Origin: Eublepharis macularius
Taxonomy: Eukaryota > Chordata > Lepidosauria > Squamata > Eublepharidae
Assembly (NCBI RefSeq): GCF_028583425.1
Contig: NC_072797.1
Coordinates: 20,432,001-20,496,000, forward strand
Length of the DNA stretch: 64,000 bases
Direction: 5' to 3'
A program made the translations under genes and the position numbers. This document shows positions 1-9,604 of the stretch, piece by piece (positions within the stretch are counted from its first letter, which is position 1; every line of letters begins with the position of its first letter). Below the pieces are notes generated by a model that had not been told where the DNA came from, did no database searches, and saw only the letters and a list, made by a program, of their open reading frames with translations.

Positions 1-69
1 ATCTGGTTAGTATTGCCCACTTTGACAGGCAAGGGCCCTCCAGAGTTTCTAGCAGAGGATTTTCACCTC

Positions 70-176
70 ACCTATAATCTGATCTGGAGATGCTGGGGAC
101 CGAACCTGGGACCTTCTGCATACAAAGCAGATGCTCTGCCACTGAGCCAGAGCCCCATCCTAAGATGCTGGACCAT
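70..176 (-). repeat. tRNA-headed SINE fragment
   Basis: Read on the minus strand this has a tRNA-like head: an A-box-like GGCTCAGTGGCAGAGC followed about 30 bases later by a B-box-like GGTTCGGTCCCC. The same consensus recurs at 28608, 41135, 53425 and 58316. It lies in the presumed first intron of GRP. It is a SINE fragment, not a tRNA gene, because no acceptor stem or clover-leaf can be drawn. Confidence 0.65.
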
Positions 177-200
177 TGATCTACCTGAGCTCTTAAATGG

Positions 201-1221
201 TTAGAGTAACCATCGGTTAGAGACACTTTAGGTATCTGGATGCAAGGAGCAGAGGTTGCCAATCTTGGAGGCTGCATCTTCTCCTCTCATCTTTTTAACT
301 GTAATACAAACAGGAAACTCATGGCCTCTGAAAGACCAACAGTTTTTAAAAATTCTAGCACAAGCTTTCACAGGTGCTTGTCCATGGAAGTTTACGATAC
401 AATAAAAATAGGTTAGTCTTTAAGGTGTCACAAGGCTCCTTTTCATTTTGCTGTACCGAACTAACAAGGCTGTACCATGGAATTATTTGCTGTTGTATCT
501 TCTAGGATGTGCCTTCTTTTCACTGACACCCTTGAAATGGTTCATATTATACATTTGTCAGCCATGCAAGCAATCTCAGCTTTCCCTGGCTGACTGCTTG
601 TGGGAATAATGTGTGAACCAGAAAATTACTGGGCTAGCGCACATGTGAGCTTGCTTTCTCATTTACTACACTTCAGTTGCATTTTTTTTAAAGTAGACTT
701 TTATCTGGCCCTTCTTCCAAGGAGCTCAGGGCAAGCACCCATCTGTCTGCCTTCCTCCATGTTACATTCACAGCAACCCTGCAAAGTAGGTTAGACTGAG
801 GACAGAATAACCTTTGTGTGCATGGGGCTGTCCATGCAGCTAGGCTGCAGGCATTGCTATGATTGTGAGGTGGCACTTTTTGCAGCCTCGTTCAGTGAGT
901 TTACCCACATAATCCCATACGCAGAGAGGCATAAGTGGTGAGCAATCTCTGGTTTGCATGTGGGAAACAAAACAGCCAGTAGACATTGGAATCAACTATC
1001 CCCGTGAGCTGAGTAGCACTTTTTCCCAGCTGCTGCAATAGGAGGAGGTCATGCTGATTGGCTGGAGACAGGTGATTGTTCATTTCAGAAAGCTGCTGAT
1101 GGTGTGATAGAAGCATTGCCTTTGCCACTATTCGTTGTTTTCATAAATCCAAAGTTGGAAAATCTTTCCATTTGGAATCGTACTTGATCCACAGGAGCCT
1201 ATTATCTGTGCTTGATCCTGG
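201..1221. other. No recognised feature (presumed GRP intron 1)
   Basis: Ordinary mixed-composition sequence with only short chance reading frames. I looked for a GRP first exon (signal peptide followed by a motif ending Asn-His-Trp-Ala-Val-Gly and a GT donor) and did not find one. Confidence 0.5.
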
Positions 1222-1404
1222 TCATTGTCACACGTCTTTACCCTCGCACAAAACTCACAGAACAAAGGCATCTTCATGGCGCATCATTGCATCACAAAAC
1301 GGAATCATGACGGGGTGACGTCAGAAATCGCGCCATGAAGACGCCCTCGTTCTGTGAGTTTTGTGCGATTCTACGCGAGGGTAAAGATGTATGAAAACGC
1401 CCCA
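1222..1404. mobile_element. Palindromic MITE
   Basis: The two ends are imperfect inverted copies. The left side carries CTTTACCCTCGC then ACAAAACTCACAGAA. The right side carries TTCTGTGAGTTTTGT then GCGAGGGTAAAG. No coding capacity. The outer termini resemble those of the element at 34930-35136 (both have a CACAC-TCTTAC-like start), so the two probably belong to one non-autonomous DNA transposon family. The superfamily is not determined. Confidence 0.6.
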
Positions 1405-1429
1405 TCTCTGCTGCTTTCACGTTAATTTA

Positions 1430-1620
1430 GAACGAGCCAGTGTGGTGTAGGGGTCAGATTGTGAAACTGGGATCTGGAAGACTCCAGTTCAAATCTCCAC
1501 TGTGACATGAAATCTTGCTGGGCCAGTTCACACCCTCTCAGCATAATCAAGATCTCATCATCATTGAGAGGTAAAAATGAAGGAGAAGAGGATGCGGCGA
1601 CCCGTTTTGAGCCCAGCATA
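1430..1620 (+). repeat. tRNA-derived SINE, partial
   Basis: Begins with GCCAGTGTGGTGTAGGGGTC, the A-box region of the squamate SINE that appears more completely at 33724-33990. A B-box-like AGTTCAAATCTCC follows near 1486. The 3' part has decayed. Confidence 0.6.
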
Positions 1621-2800
1621 AATTACTCGAAGCCAGTGGTCTTAGACTATAGTAAGTCTGCATAGGATTGCACTGTATGTGTATTCATTGTTCGTGGCTC
1701 AATCTATCAGTCAGCTGTGAAAAGATATTAAAAATGATCCTTTTTACTGGGGGGATAATACCAAAAAAAACAAAAAAAAGTTTGTGGATCCCTCTAAAGG
1801 CTCGCACATTGATTATCTCACACACTTCACGAATCAGAGTCCATTTTCAAAGATGCTTGAGGTGGGTTCTGGCTTGAAGAGGCTGATGCCTGGATCAGTT
1901 TGTTTGCTTTCAGGGCACCACAAGGCTCTTGGGTGGTATTTTGGTGGCAACACACCGACACAGCTGCCCTTCCAGATTTTTGTCCTTTTTACTTGTGCAT
2001 TTTCTTTTGCATGAGCATAGCTCCCCCCCACTCCAAGAAGGTGACACGAAAGAAGTTTCCTTCGTTCTAAATCCTTTGAATTTTATGACTGTTTAGCTCC
2101 ATTAACTTAAATTGCACGAAACCCTTAAAGTCAGTATAAGTGGGTTCTTATCTCCTTGGGGTACATACTCACGAAGATTCGACGTAGATTCATTACCTCC
2201 ATCACCCTTCATCCACCCTGAATGGGACATAGTGGTTCTTCACATCCCGTTCAGTACATTCTTATGGGCAAAGTGGGGGCTCTAATCTACTTTTATAGAT
2301 CTGGAATGACAACCTCAGTCTCGTTCCTAGATTAGTTAATGCAAAGTACAAGGGTGTGCTCTTGTGCTTATGGCATTAAATGCTAGCTTGGAGAGCACTT
2401 AGCCCAGCAGAAATTGGTGGCACATCCTGAATAAGTGTGTTTAGGATGTGGGGGCAAGGTCACAACCAGTGGCGACGCTCTTTTCTAAATAGCAAAGGAA
2501 GTTTCAAGATGTGTTTACAGGACAGCTTGCCCTGCTTAGAAGCATGAAAACATATTTCTGGTTATGGTTTATTCTCATCCAAGACCACATTATGATAGCG
2601 GAGAGCGTGAAGAAGGACCTTCGGCGTTGCAAGAAAAGATGTTCAGGCTTTCTGAACATCTTTATGTTAAATTCTGATAAGTGCCAATAATATACATATA
2701 ATAATTCTTGTTTCATTTCTCTTTTTTAGCTATTTTAATACCAACACCTGGTTTTTAATCCATTTTTAATTCAACTTTAATTATTATTGGAATAATTAAT
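1621..2800. other. No recognised feature (presumed GRP intron 1)
   Basis: No gene or confident repeat seen. The AT-rich right-hand part (about 2700-2830) may be the 5' part of the Penelope-like repeat that follows. Confidence 0.45.
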
Positions 2801-3075
2801 TCCTGGATGTGTGGGGTTGTACTTAGGATTTTAATGACCACTGAGGAAGGCCGATACGGGCCGAAATGCATCTGGTCAATTTATTTTTAGATACTGTATT
2901 ATTCATGTTTGATGTATATATATAGTCATTGGATTCTCCATCGATTTTTATGGAATTTTCAACTTTGTGTGTATTTTATAGGAGTTCTGATATTTAAACT
3001 TTTATACTTTTTTAAAATGTTGTTTGTCTACACAATTTGTAATAAATATTAAATTTTTATACTTTTATAGGTTAG
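2801..3075 (+). mobile_element. Penelope-like repeat tail with hammerhead-like motif
   Basis: A short structured motif (2835-2878) is followed by about 200 bases of AT-rich sequence. The layout of a hammerhead-like core next to a short AT-rich region matches what is known of the terminal repeats of Penelope-like retroelements. No reverse transcriptase is seen here, so the copy is a fragment. Boundaries are approximate and no target duplication was identified. Confidence 0.5.
2835..2878 (+). ncRNA. Hammerhead-ribozyme-like motif, all stems intact
   Basis: Seen directly: TGACCA (2835-2840) pairs with TGGTCA (2873-2878) as stem I. The core CTGAGGA (2841-2847) fits CUGANGA. GGCC at 2849-2852 pairs with GGCC at 2859-2862 as stem II, with a six-base loop. 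GAAA follows at 2863-2866. The palindrome ATGCAT (2866-2871) could form stem III between two molecules, leaving C2872 as the cleavage-site base. One extra A (2848) sits between the core and stem II, which departs from the strict consensus. Hammerheads of minimal stem III are known from Penelope-like elements. Catalytic activity is inferred, not shown. Confidence 0.6.
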
Positions 3076-3335
3076 CTTGACCCTCTTAGCTCATTCTCCT
3101 TTAGGGTTGAGTTTTAAAACCCTTTTCCTTTTGTTTTCAGGCTTTCTCACTGCCAGCTTTTTTTAATTGGGGTGATTAATATTAGGGAGGTTCAGAGAAG
3201 AAGAAGGAATGAAATGTTAGACTAGCGCTGCTGAGTTAGAAATAACATGTCTCCCATGTTTGTTCATAGGGGCTAGACACTTGACTCTAGTGCTAGTCAA
3301 CCAGAAAGGAACGTGAAGATCAGACCATGCCTAGT

Positions 3336-3590
3336 TAGGGCTGCCAACCCCCTGCTGGAGGCACTCACCTGGCTGGGAGGGGAAAGCACTTGTGGGGAGG
3401 CATGCACGTGCCGTGTACAAACTGGGGCTGATTTTTAGCAACTTCCCCTCCTGTGACCCATGGCATCCTCATCACATCAGAAAATTGACATTTTCTGGTA
3501 CAATGGATGGGTGCAGGAATGTGTGTGACAGAGGTGAGTACCACTGCCCGCCACCCCCCAGTTTGGCTCCTGGGGACCTGGCAACCCTAT
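3336..3590. mobile_element. Non-autonomous DNA transposon, GGTTGCCAAC-type ends
   Basis: Starts TAGGGCTGCCAACCCCC and ends GGGGACCTGGCAACCCTA, so the ends are inverted repeats of one another. The same terminal sequence recurs at 21940, 22770, 49607, 50269 and 57385 in this window. No coding capacity. Confidence 0.55.
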
Positions 3591-4031
3591 GTGTAGTGTG
3601 GGCTTGAAACCTCGATATTCTGCCCAACCAAAACTGTTCACCAAGAGAAGTTTTTGCATGTTTGCCGAATTTATTGTGCTCCCCATGGAGAACCCGTTAC
3701 ACATATCATTACAATGGTATATCGGTATAATGGTATTCTAGCTCCTTTTTAAAAAATTACAAAAGCCCTGGTGGCCCAGGGGAGGGGGAGGTAGCCGCTT
3801 CCGGGGGATTGGGGCAGGGAGTTGTGGGGAAACCTGCCACGTGGCAGCCCTGTTGCTGCTGTGCTTTATCTGCAGCCGCACCAGCCACAGAGAAACCGCA
3901 AAATCCCTTCCCAGTGTGGAAGCCACCTTAGATGCAATCCAAGATGCAATCCAATCCAGCTGTTCTTTGCCCAAGGTTAGGTTTGTGCCCATAGGACTCA
4001 CTGTATGGTGTTCTGCCTGTTACCCTTGCAG

Positions 4032-4282
4032 GACATTTCATGGGGAAAAAGAGCACTGGAGAATTTCCTTACATGTATGAAGAGCCAAACAAGGCAGCCT
4101 TTTCTTTGCTACCGGATGACGTCAAGCGGCTGGAGGAAGATCCGCATTGGGAGGAGATGGTGAAGAGGTTCCTTCGGCTTGTCGAGGGGAACGACAACAG
4201 AAGCGCTCAGGTTCTCAGGGAAGAACTGCCATTTTCCACCAATACCGCTTGGGAGGCAGAGGATAACAGCAGTCTTAAAGAT
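4032..4282 (+). CDS. GRP: Gastrin-releasing peptide precursor, exon 2
   Basis: Encodes the C-terminal end of the secreted neuropeptide GRP and most of its propeptide. GRP is a bombesin-family ligand for a G-protein-coupled receptor. The acceptor AG is at 4030-4031 and the donor GTAAGT begins at 4283. The first two bases complete a glycine codon begun in exon 1. The frame then reads His-Phe-Met-Gly-Lys-Lys: the end of the mature peptide, the amidation-donor glycine and a dibasic cleavage site, followed by Ser-Thr-Gly-Glu as in GRP rather than neuromedin B. The remaining roughly 75 residues are acidic propeptide ending Asn-Ser-Ser-Leu-Lys-Asp, close to the human Ser-Ser-Asn-Phe-Lys-Asp exon end. 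Position beside RAX supports the call. The penultimate hormone residue is Phe, where GRP normally has Leu. Exon 1 is missing from the window. Confidence 0.93.
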
Positions 4283-4317
4283 GTAAGTTTAAGTTCAAAA
4301 TGACCTGAGTATAAGAT

Positions 4318-4530
4318 TTATCTAATACATTTCTGTCCTGCCTTGCCTCCCAAAATGCTCAGAGGGGCACGGCTCTCATTCTCCGTTTCTCTTTTCATCT
4401 TCACAACGTGCTTGGTAGGATAGGCTGAGAGGTGGTGATTCGTTCAAAGTCTCTACTTCGTGGTGGGGATGGGGGAAGAGGGATTTGAACTGCACCATCC
4501 CAGAGCCTAACTTCTAACCACTACACCGAC
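4318..4530 (-). repeat. tRNA-derived SINE
   Basis: Minus-strand copy of the SINE seen at 33724. At its plus-strand right end is AACCACTACACCGACAGTG, the complement of the A-box head. GGATTTGAACTGCACC (4481) is the complement of the B-box region. It inserted just after GRP exon 2. Confidence 0.65.
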
Positions 4531-4531
4531 A

Positions 4532-4625
4532 GTGAAATCCTAAGGCGAGTGACTCCAGTCTCAGTCCATTGATTTCAGCGGGCTTAGACCAGAGTAACTT
4601 TGCTTAGGATTTCACCATAGACTTT
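4532..4625. mobile_element. Short palindromic MITE
   Basis: TGAAATCCTAAG at the left and CTTAGGATTTCA at the right are perfect inverted copies. Between them AGTGACTCCAGTCT faces AGACCAGAGTAACT. The same motif family recurs at 38475, 43755, 44775, 44862 and 46690. Confidence 0.65.
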
Positions 4626-4854
4626 AAATGCAATGGCTTGCAAAACACTGTTTGTGGTGGCTGGTAATACAGGTAACTAGTTCGGCAAGAACATCACTGT
4701 TTTTCAAGCATTTGCCTTGGACGATGCAAATCAGTTTAGGACAGGTCAAAAGCACAAACTGAATCGAACGAGAAGGAGCGTGAATGAACAGAATTGAGAT
4801 GATGGTTGTTGTGGGTTTTCCGGGCTGTATTGCCGTGGTCTTGGCATTGTAGTT

Positions 4855-4892
4855 CCTGATGTTTCGCCAGCAGCTGTGGCTGGCATCTTCAA
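4855..4892 (-). ncRNA. Decayed hammerhead-like motif (left arm)
   Basis: Reverse complement of the motif at 5034-5068. The stem II arms GCCAGC and GCTGGC are intact and GAAA is present. The first core base is T rather than C (TTGAAGA), and the cleavage triplet reads ATC rather than GTC. It is likely inactive if the motif follows hammerhead rules. Confidence 0.5.
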
Positions 4893-5033
4893 AGGTGTAG
4901 CACCAAAAGACAGACTTAAAAAACTCTTACAGGATGACTCAGCTCAACCCCACCCCTCCTGAGTAGATACAAATGACCTACATCTTTTCCACACTGTGAC
5001 ACTGAGAGATCTCTGTCTTTTGGTGCTACACCT

Positions 5034-5068
5034 CTGAAGATGCCAGCCACAGCTGCTGGCGAAACGTC
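5034..5068 (+). ncRNA. Hammerhead-ribozyme-like motif (right arm)
   Basis: The core CTGAAGA (5034-5040) is followed by stem II, GCCAGC (5042-5047) with GCTGGC (5055-5060). GAAA (5061-5064), C and the GTC cleavage triplet (5066-5068) follow. The bases ACGT at 5064-5067 are self-complementary and could form a two-base-pair stem III in a dimer. Stem I is short (CCT with AGG). One extra T sits between the core and stem II. Confidence 0.6.
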
Positions 5069-5170
5069 AGGAACTACAATGCCAAGACCACGGCAATACA
5101 GCCCGGAAAACCCACAACAACCATCGTTCTCCGGCCGTGAAAGCCTTCGACAATACATAGAATTGAGATG

Positions 5171-5552
5171 GATCCATTGCCCAGGCAGTGCCTTCTTAGT
5201 TTTTTTATCCAAAGTATATAAATTGTGTTGAACTCCATTAACCAGGGATAAATGATCAAGGAGGCTTAGGATCCATGATCAGGGTTGCCAACAGACCTGG
5301 AGAGAGCCCTTTAATAGAGGCTTTGTGTGTAGCTGAAGCTTTTCATGGCATGGAGGTAAATAGCATGGAGATGAATAACATCACATTACACCTCTGTTAA
5401 AGGGATGTGTCATTTGGTCGGCAACTCTTTGCTGATACATAATTTAATAGTAAAAAGCAGCTGGGTGGGGGGAAGATCCAGGACTCATCCTGGGGAAGGG
5501 GGATTTAACCCTTTGCCCTCACACCAATTGCTAGATTAAAAATGCTCCTTCT
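5171..5552. other. No recognised feature (GRP intron 2)
   Basis: Contains a GGGTTGCCAACAGACCTGG fragment near 5282 that resembles the end of the GGTTGCCAAC-type transposons. The rest is unassigned. Confidence 0.4.
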
Positions 5553-5765
5553 CCTGGCCGCTTTAAGCCCCAATAGGAGTAGCCAGATTTCATCATATCT
5601 TGGAAGCTAAGCAGGGTCAGCCCTGGTTGGTACTTGGATGGGAGACCATCAAGGAAGGCCAGGGTCGCTACACAAAGGCAGACAGTGGCAAACCACCTCT
5701 GAATGTCTCTTGTCTTGAAAACCATTTGTGGTTGCTGTAAGTTAGCTGCAACTTAATGGGAAAAA
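5553..5765 (+). repeat. 5S rRNA-derived SINE
   Basis: TCTTGGAAGCTAAGCAGGGT followed by TGGTTGGTACTTGGATGGGA matches the internal promoter half of vertebrate 5S rRNA. A non-5S body and tail follow (GGCAAACCACCTCTG...CTTGAAAACC...). Seven copies occur in the window. It belongs to the SINE class with a 5S head and is not a functional 5S gene because the first half of the 5S sequence is missing. Confidence 0.75.
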
Positions 5766-5951
5766 AGGAGGGAGGAGGACAGAAGAAGGAAAAAAATACA
5801 AAAACATATCCTCAGTTCCCCAACTGAGGCTAAATGCAGCCCGAGGGAGCCATTTTCTACTGGGAATGGTGAAAGGGAAAGAGAAAACCATCGCCCACTA
5901 AACCAAGGCTTCAATGGGGACAGAGGGAGGCAGGCTGTTCCTTCAGTGAGC

Positions 5952-6110
5952 CTAAGGGCCAAGCTAGAAGTGACGAATTACACTTGAATGGCACTCCACT
6001 CGAGTGATTGAGTGGCGTGCAAGTGGAGCGCAAGTGAACAGGGAGGAATACATGTGAGTCTATTCACTTGCCATTCAAGTGTAATTCGTCACTTCTAGCT
6101 TGGCCCTTAG
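5952..6110. mobile_element. Palindromic MITE, GGGCCAAGCTAG-type ends
   Basis: The first and last roughly 39 bases are almost perfect inverted copies (AGGGCCAAGCTAGAAGTGAC at the left, its complement at the right). TA occurs at both outer edges, as expected of a Tc1/mariner-like insertion, though this is ambiguous because TA could also belong to the terminal repeat. Confidence 0.7.
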
Positions 6111-6534
6111 AAATGGCTCAGCAGATCTGACGTCTGTCTCTCTCCACTTTTTTAAAAGAGATCCCCAGGATTGAATCTGAAACTACAAACTGTATTCTTG
6201 GCTACTGAGCTACAACCACTATTGTTGTGATACGCAAGCAGCTCTCTCAGCTTGTGGGAAACATAAGTAATTATTGCAGGAGTCACTCTAACTCTTTCCA
6301 TGAGATACTGCATCGAAGAACCTCACAGGCAGCCACTGGTTGTGGCATAAGCTTTCATAAGTCAGAGCTTCTCATGCCTAAGGTACCAGTTAATGATGTT
6401 TCCTCCAGGGGAAAAGAATGATTACTTTCTAATGTTATTGAATTAAGTTGCAGGAAGGCAGGTTTGAACTGTGCTTTTTCCCTGGGGCCAAACCAAGTGT
6501 TGCACTGACGGCGTGGCTGACATCCAAGATGACT

Positions 6535-6882
6535 TGGGACCAAACTACACGTTACATTTTGCACGAGTTCCCAGTGGGGACTGGCAGCCCTACTGCAGTT
6601 GCAAGTCCCCATTGGCAACTCCATTTAGAAGCACTGCAGGGGCCCAATTTTGATTGGAACTACAGAACGGGGTAAGGAGGTGCTCCTGCTTCCTCCATCT
6701 TGCCCTTTCCCAAAATGGCCCAGGGGGTAATTATTGCCCCTCTCTCAAGCCATTTTGGCTCTGCAATGCACTGTAGTCCTGATCTGAATCAGGTCCCTTC
6801 AGCATTTCTACACAAGAATCCCCACTGCTGCCAGTTCCCATTGAGAACTCTTGTAGAACGTAACGTGCAGCCTGGCCCTTAC
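6535..6882. mobile_element. MITE with about 45-base imperfect inverted ends
   Basis: The left end GGGACCAAACTACACGTTAC is mirrored at the right by GTAACGTGCAGCCTGGCCC. Inside, GAGTTCCCAGTGGGGACTGG faces CCAGTTCCCATTGAGAACTC. Terminal similarity links it loosely to the elements at 5952 and 8174. Confidence 0.55.
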
Positions 6883-7231
6883 TTACGTTTCAACATTCTG
6901 CACCCCCTGTCCAATATGATGTACTGTCAACCAGTTCAAATCATCAGATGCTCACATGGTACAGGGCAGGTTAATCAAAGATTGGTAAATTAAACCGTTA
7001 CGAGAGGGAGACTTATTTAAACATTTTGTGATTCATGCATTCCCTGAGCAAAAATGCATGCTGATGGGTTGATATCACAATTCAAACACATGTTTGCAAC
7101 TAAATCAAGCCTTTCTCCTACCTGAGGGCATACCATGCCGCCTCCTTTCCTTTCTCATTGTGGAATATTAGAGGCAAAGGAAGCCACTGTGAAATTATTG
7201 GAGTACCGTTTAGCTCTATGTTCGTGGACAT
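6883..7231. other. No recognised feature (GRP intron 2)
   Basis: AT-rich single-copy-looking sequence. Nothing supportable seen. Confidence 0.4.
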
Positions 7232-7614
7232 TAAGAGCCAAGCTAGACAAGAGTTTCTCTGTGTTTTATATAATTTAAATTGCAGCCTTGGTGATGGAGG
7301 AAAAGGATGTTTAGTCCTTCCCATCATATCTGCTTTTGTTAATCCAATGTGCCCTGGTTTTATGTAAGCCCTGGAAGGCACTTTCTATAGGTTCACATTG
7401 TGTTCATGCATCCTCTTTTCCTGGGATAGCAACAACTTGGGGTGGGATGTTGTCAGTTTCTGTAGATGAAGACATTCAAGGGGAGAGGTTAACACCCTCT
7501 CCCTTCTTCAGGCACTGCAGCCATGATCCGAACTGGCGGAGGCTCCTTGGCTGCAGTTTTGTTGGTAAACTCTAGGATGATCCATCAAGGATCTCAGTAT
7601 CTAGTTTGGCCCTA
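7232..7614. mobile_element. Probable diverged MITE of the GGGCCAAGCTAG family
   Basis: The left edge TTAAGAGCCAAGCTAG and right edge CTAGTTTGGCCCTAA are inverted counterparts. The interior is not clearly palindromic, so the boundaries are tentative. Confidence 0.4.
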
Positions 7615-8173
7615 AGCAAGAAAGCACGGGCCACAATCCAGTGCAGATTTAGATGTGCTAGATTGTTGTCTAATTTTCCAGAAGCAGGGCTCTTAGTTAA
7701 CTGTTGAGCAAAACAATGTTTCTTGAAAAGTTGTTTTGTAGACAACCTTTAAAATATCCATTGCTTGCTGCAATAGAAAATGCAATACATTCCCACATCA
7801 GAATCTGTCTTTGTATAGCCCTTCTCTCTGATGTAAAAAGTTTTCATGTGCACCCATATCTTGATACAAGGATCTTTTCAAGAAAACCACGTGCGTTCTG
7901 AAGTGGCGTAGTCCTAGGAGAGGGCTGCACCATATGCCCCTGCTGAATATTTAAATTGTCTCTTAGGCCCAACTCCTATGTCACTAAAGTGGAGTGACTG
8001 TAGCCAAAATAACGCTTCCTGTGGTCAGCTCCCGTATCACCTTGGTAGTGTATGGAAGACCCACTTGCACGAGATACCTGCCTGAACACATTTCTTTCTC
8101 ACACCAGTGTTCCACTCCAGTTCATTTATGCTGGTCCAGTCAAGGTGACACTAGATTACTGACCATAGATTAC

Positions 8174-8556
8174 TGAGAGCTAAACAACAAGAGACAAATT
8201 ACACGAGGACACTCACATGAAGGGAGCTGCAATGTTAGCAGGGAAGCTGAGTTTTAAAAGAGATTGGAAGGTTCTATCAATTTCCCTTCTCTACAAAACC
8301 AGCAAAGATCACTCCTCCAGGGGTTTGTTAATTTCCTCTTCACCTCCTAGAAGGGGAAGTGAAACTGACAGAGCCTTTGGGAGGCAAAGAGGAAATTAGC
8401 AAATCCTCTGAGGAGCAATCTTTGCTGGCTCTGTAGAGAAGGGAAATTGACAAAGCCTTCCGATCTGTCTTTTAAAACTCTGCTTCCTGGCTAACACTGT
8501 AACTCTCTTCATGTGTATGTCCTTGTGTAATTCGTCTCTTGTAGCTTAGCTCTCTG
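8174..8556. mobile_element. Long palindromic MITE
   Basis: Almost the whole element folds back. AGAGCTAAACAACAAGAGAC at the left faces GTCTC-type sequence ending GTAGCTTAGCTCT at the right. Inside, TTTTAAAAGAGATTGGAAGG faces its diverged complement near 8460, and CAGCAAAGATCACTCCTC faces GAGGAGCAATCTTTGCTG. No coding capacity. Confidence 0.65.
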
Positions 8557-9196
8557 GGAATGAGCCACAGTTAGTGTGTGATTTTAGCAACTGATACTCT
8601 CATAAATCCTACTGAAGCAGGTGAGAATAAATCATCTTAAACCCAAATGCCTCAGAGCTGATTCATTTTTATGGTGAGGGAGAATATAATCCAGAGATTT
8701 TTCTCACCTCTTTATAGAAAAATGATCTTGTAAAAATGGCTTCCTCTTGAATAACTTCTGGAGAAAATGGTAGAAAATAGGTGTTTTCTTTAGCTGACTA
8801 ATTTTTGTGGAAAGAGATCTTGGGAAGTAGGAAGTGTGAAAAGTGTTACTATATAGGGCATGGTCCAAACATCATTTTTTGGATACTGGATTGGACTTGG
8901 AAAGTGCCTCATACCTAGGGCTGCCGTCCACCAACAACCTCATTTGCCTACCACCACTTGAAGCAGTGAAGGGGGGATTTTTAAAAAAAGGCAGAAGAAC
9001 CTCACTTACATCAAGACCACTTCTGGGGAAAACCAGGAGCTACCCTATGTCATTTCTGGATTTTCCCCAGAAGAGATGTCACTCACTAGGCACTACAGAG
9101 TTGGTTTTGCTCTCCCTGCCCCCATTTCCCTGCCCCAACCCTCCCACTGGTTGCTGCGCTTGGCGTACTTATATACAATCTCTTGATCCCCAAATG
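8557..9196. other. No recognised feature (GRP intron 2)
   Basis: Mixed sequence, with a GTCCACCAACAACCTC stretch near 8926. Open frames here lack any recognised similarity. Confidence 0.4.
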
Positions 9197-9204
9197 CTGT
9201 TTGT

Positions 9205-9596
9205 CAGGGCTTTGTTCTGGGAAAAGAGGTGATGGAACTCAGTGGGTTGCCAGCACAGGGGGCAACTCCTGGCGGGAGGTGGTGCCCCTGGTACCACATG
9301 TGCATGCGCATAGTGCACGCATGTTCTTGGGACCACACAATGACATCACTTTGGGTCAGCTGGAACAAAGGGGGAGTTTTTTAAAGTTTAAAACACCCTC
9401 GGCGAAAATGGTCACATGGCTGGTGGCCCTGCCCCCTGATCGCCAGAGAGTGGGGAGTTTAGATCGCTGGCAGCGTGGAGTGCCATCTCAACTCCCCTCT
9501 GTTTGGAGATCAGGGGGCGGGGCCACCGGCCATGTGACCATTTTCAAGAGGTGCCGGAACTCTGTTCCACCGCGTTCCACCTGAAAAAAAGCCCTG
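9205..9596. mobile_element. hAT-type hairpin MITE, copy 1
   Basis: Starts CAGGGCTTTGTTCTGGG and ends GAAAAAAAGCCCTG, and is flanked by the perfect 8-base direct repeat CTGTTTGT (9197-9204 and 9597-9604). Eight-base duplications are the hallmark of hAT elements. An internal hairpin surrounds about 9430-9540. At 392 bases this is the longest of five copies, with extra sequence near 9255-9375. Confidence 0.85.
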
Positions 9597-9604
9597 CTGT
9601 TTGT

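Larger units (their letters stand above)
4802..5158. mobile_element. Penelope-like element, inverted pair, with 12-bp target duplication
   Basis: A left arm (about 4802-4915) is the reverse complement of a right arm (about 5012-5130), separated by about 95 bases. The whole is flanked by the perfect 12-base direct repeat AGAATTGAGATG at 4790-4801 and 5159-5170, so it is one complete insertion. Each arm holds a hammerhead-like core. Inverted terminal-repeat pairs and variable-length target duplications are known for Penelope-like retroelements. No reverse transcriptase remains. It lies in GRP intron 2. Confidence 0.7.

Noticed and set aside
1..4031. GRP exon 1
   Set aside because: No signal peptide followed by an Asn-His-Trp-Ala-Val-Gly motif with a donor site was seen, so it is assumed to lie left of the window.
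4032..4282. Neuromedin B instead of GRP, because of the His-Phe-Met end
   Set aside because: The residues after the dibasic site, the propeptide end, the third exon and the RAX neighbour all fit GRP.
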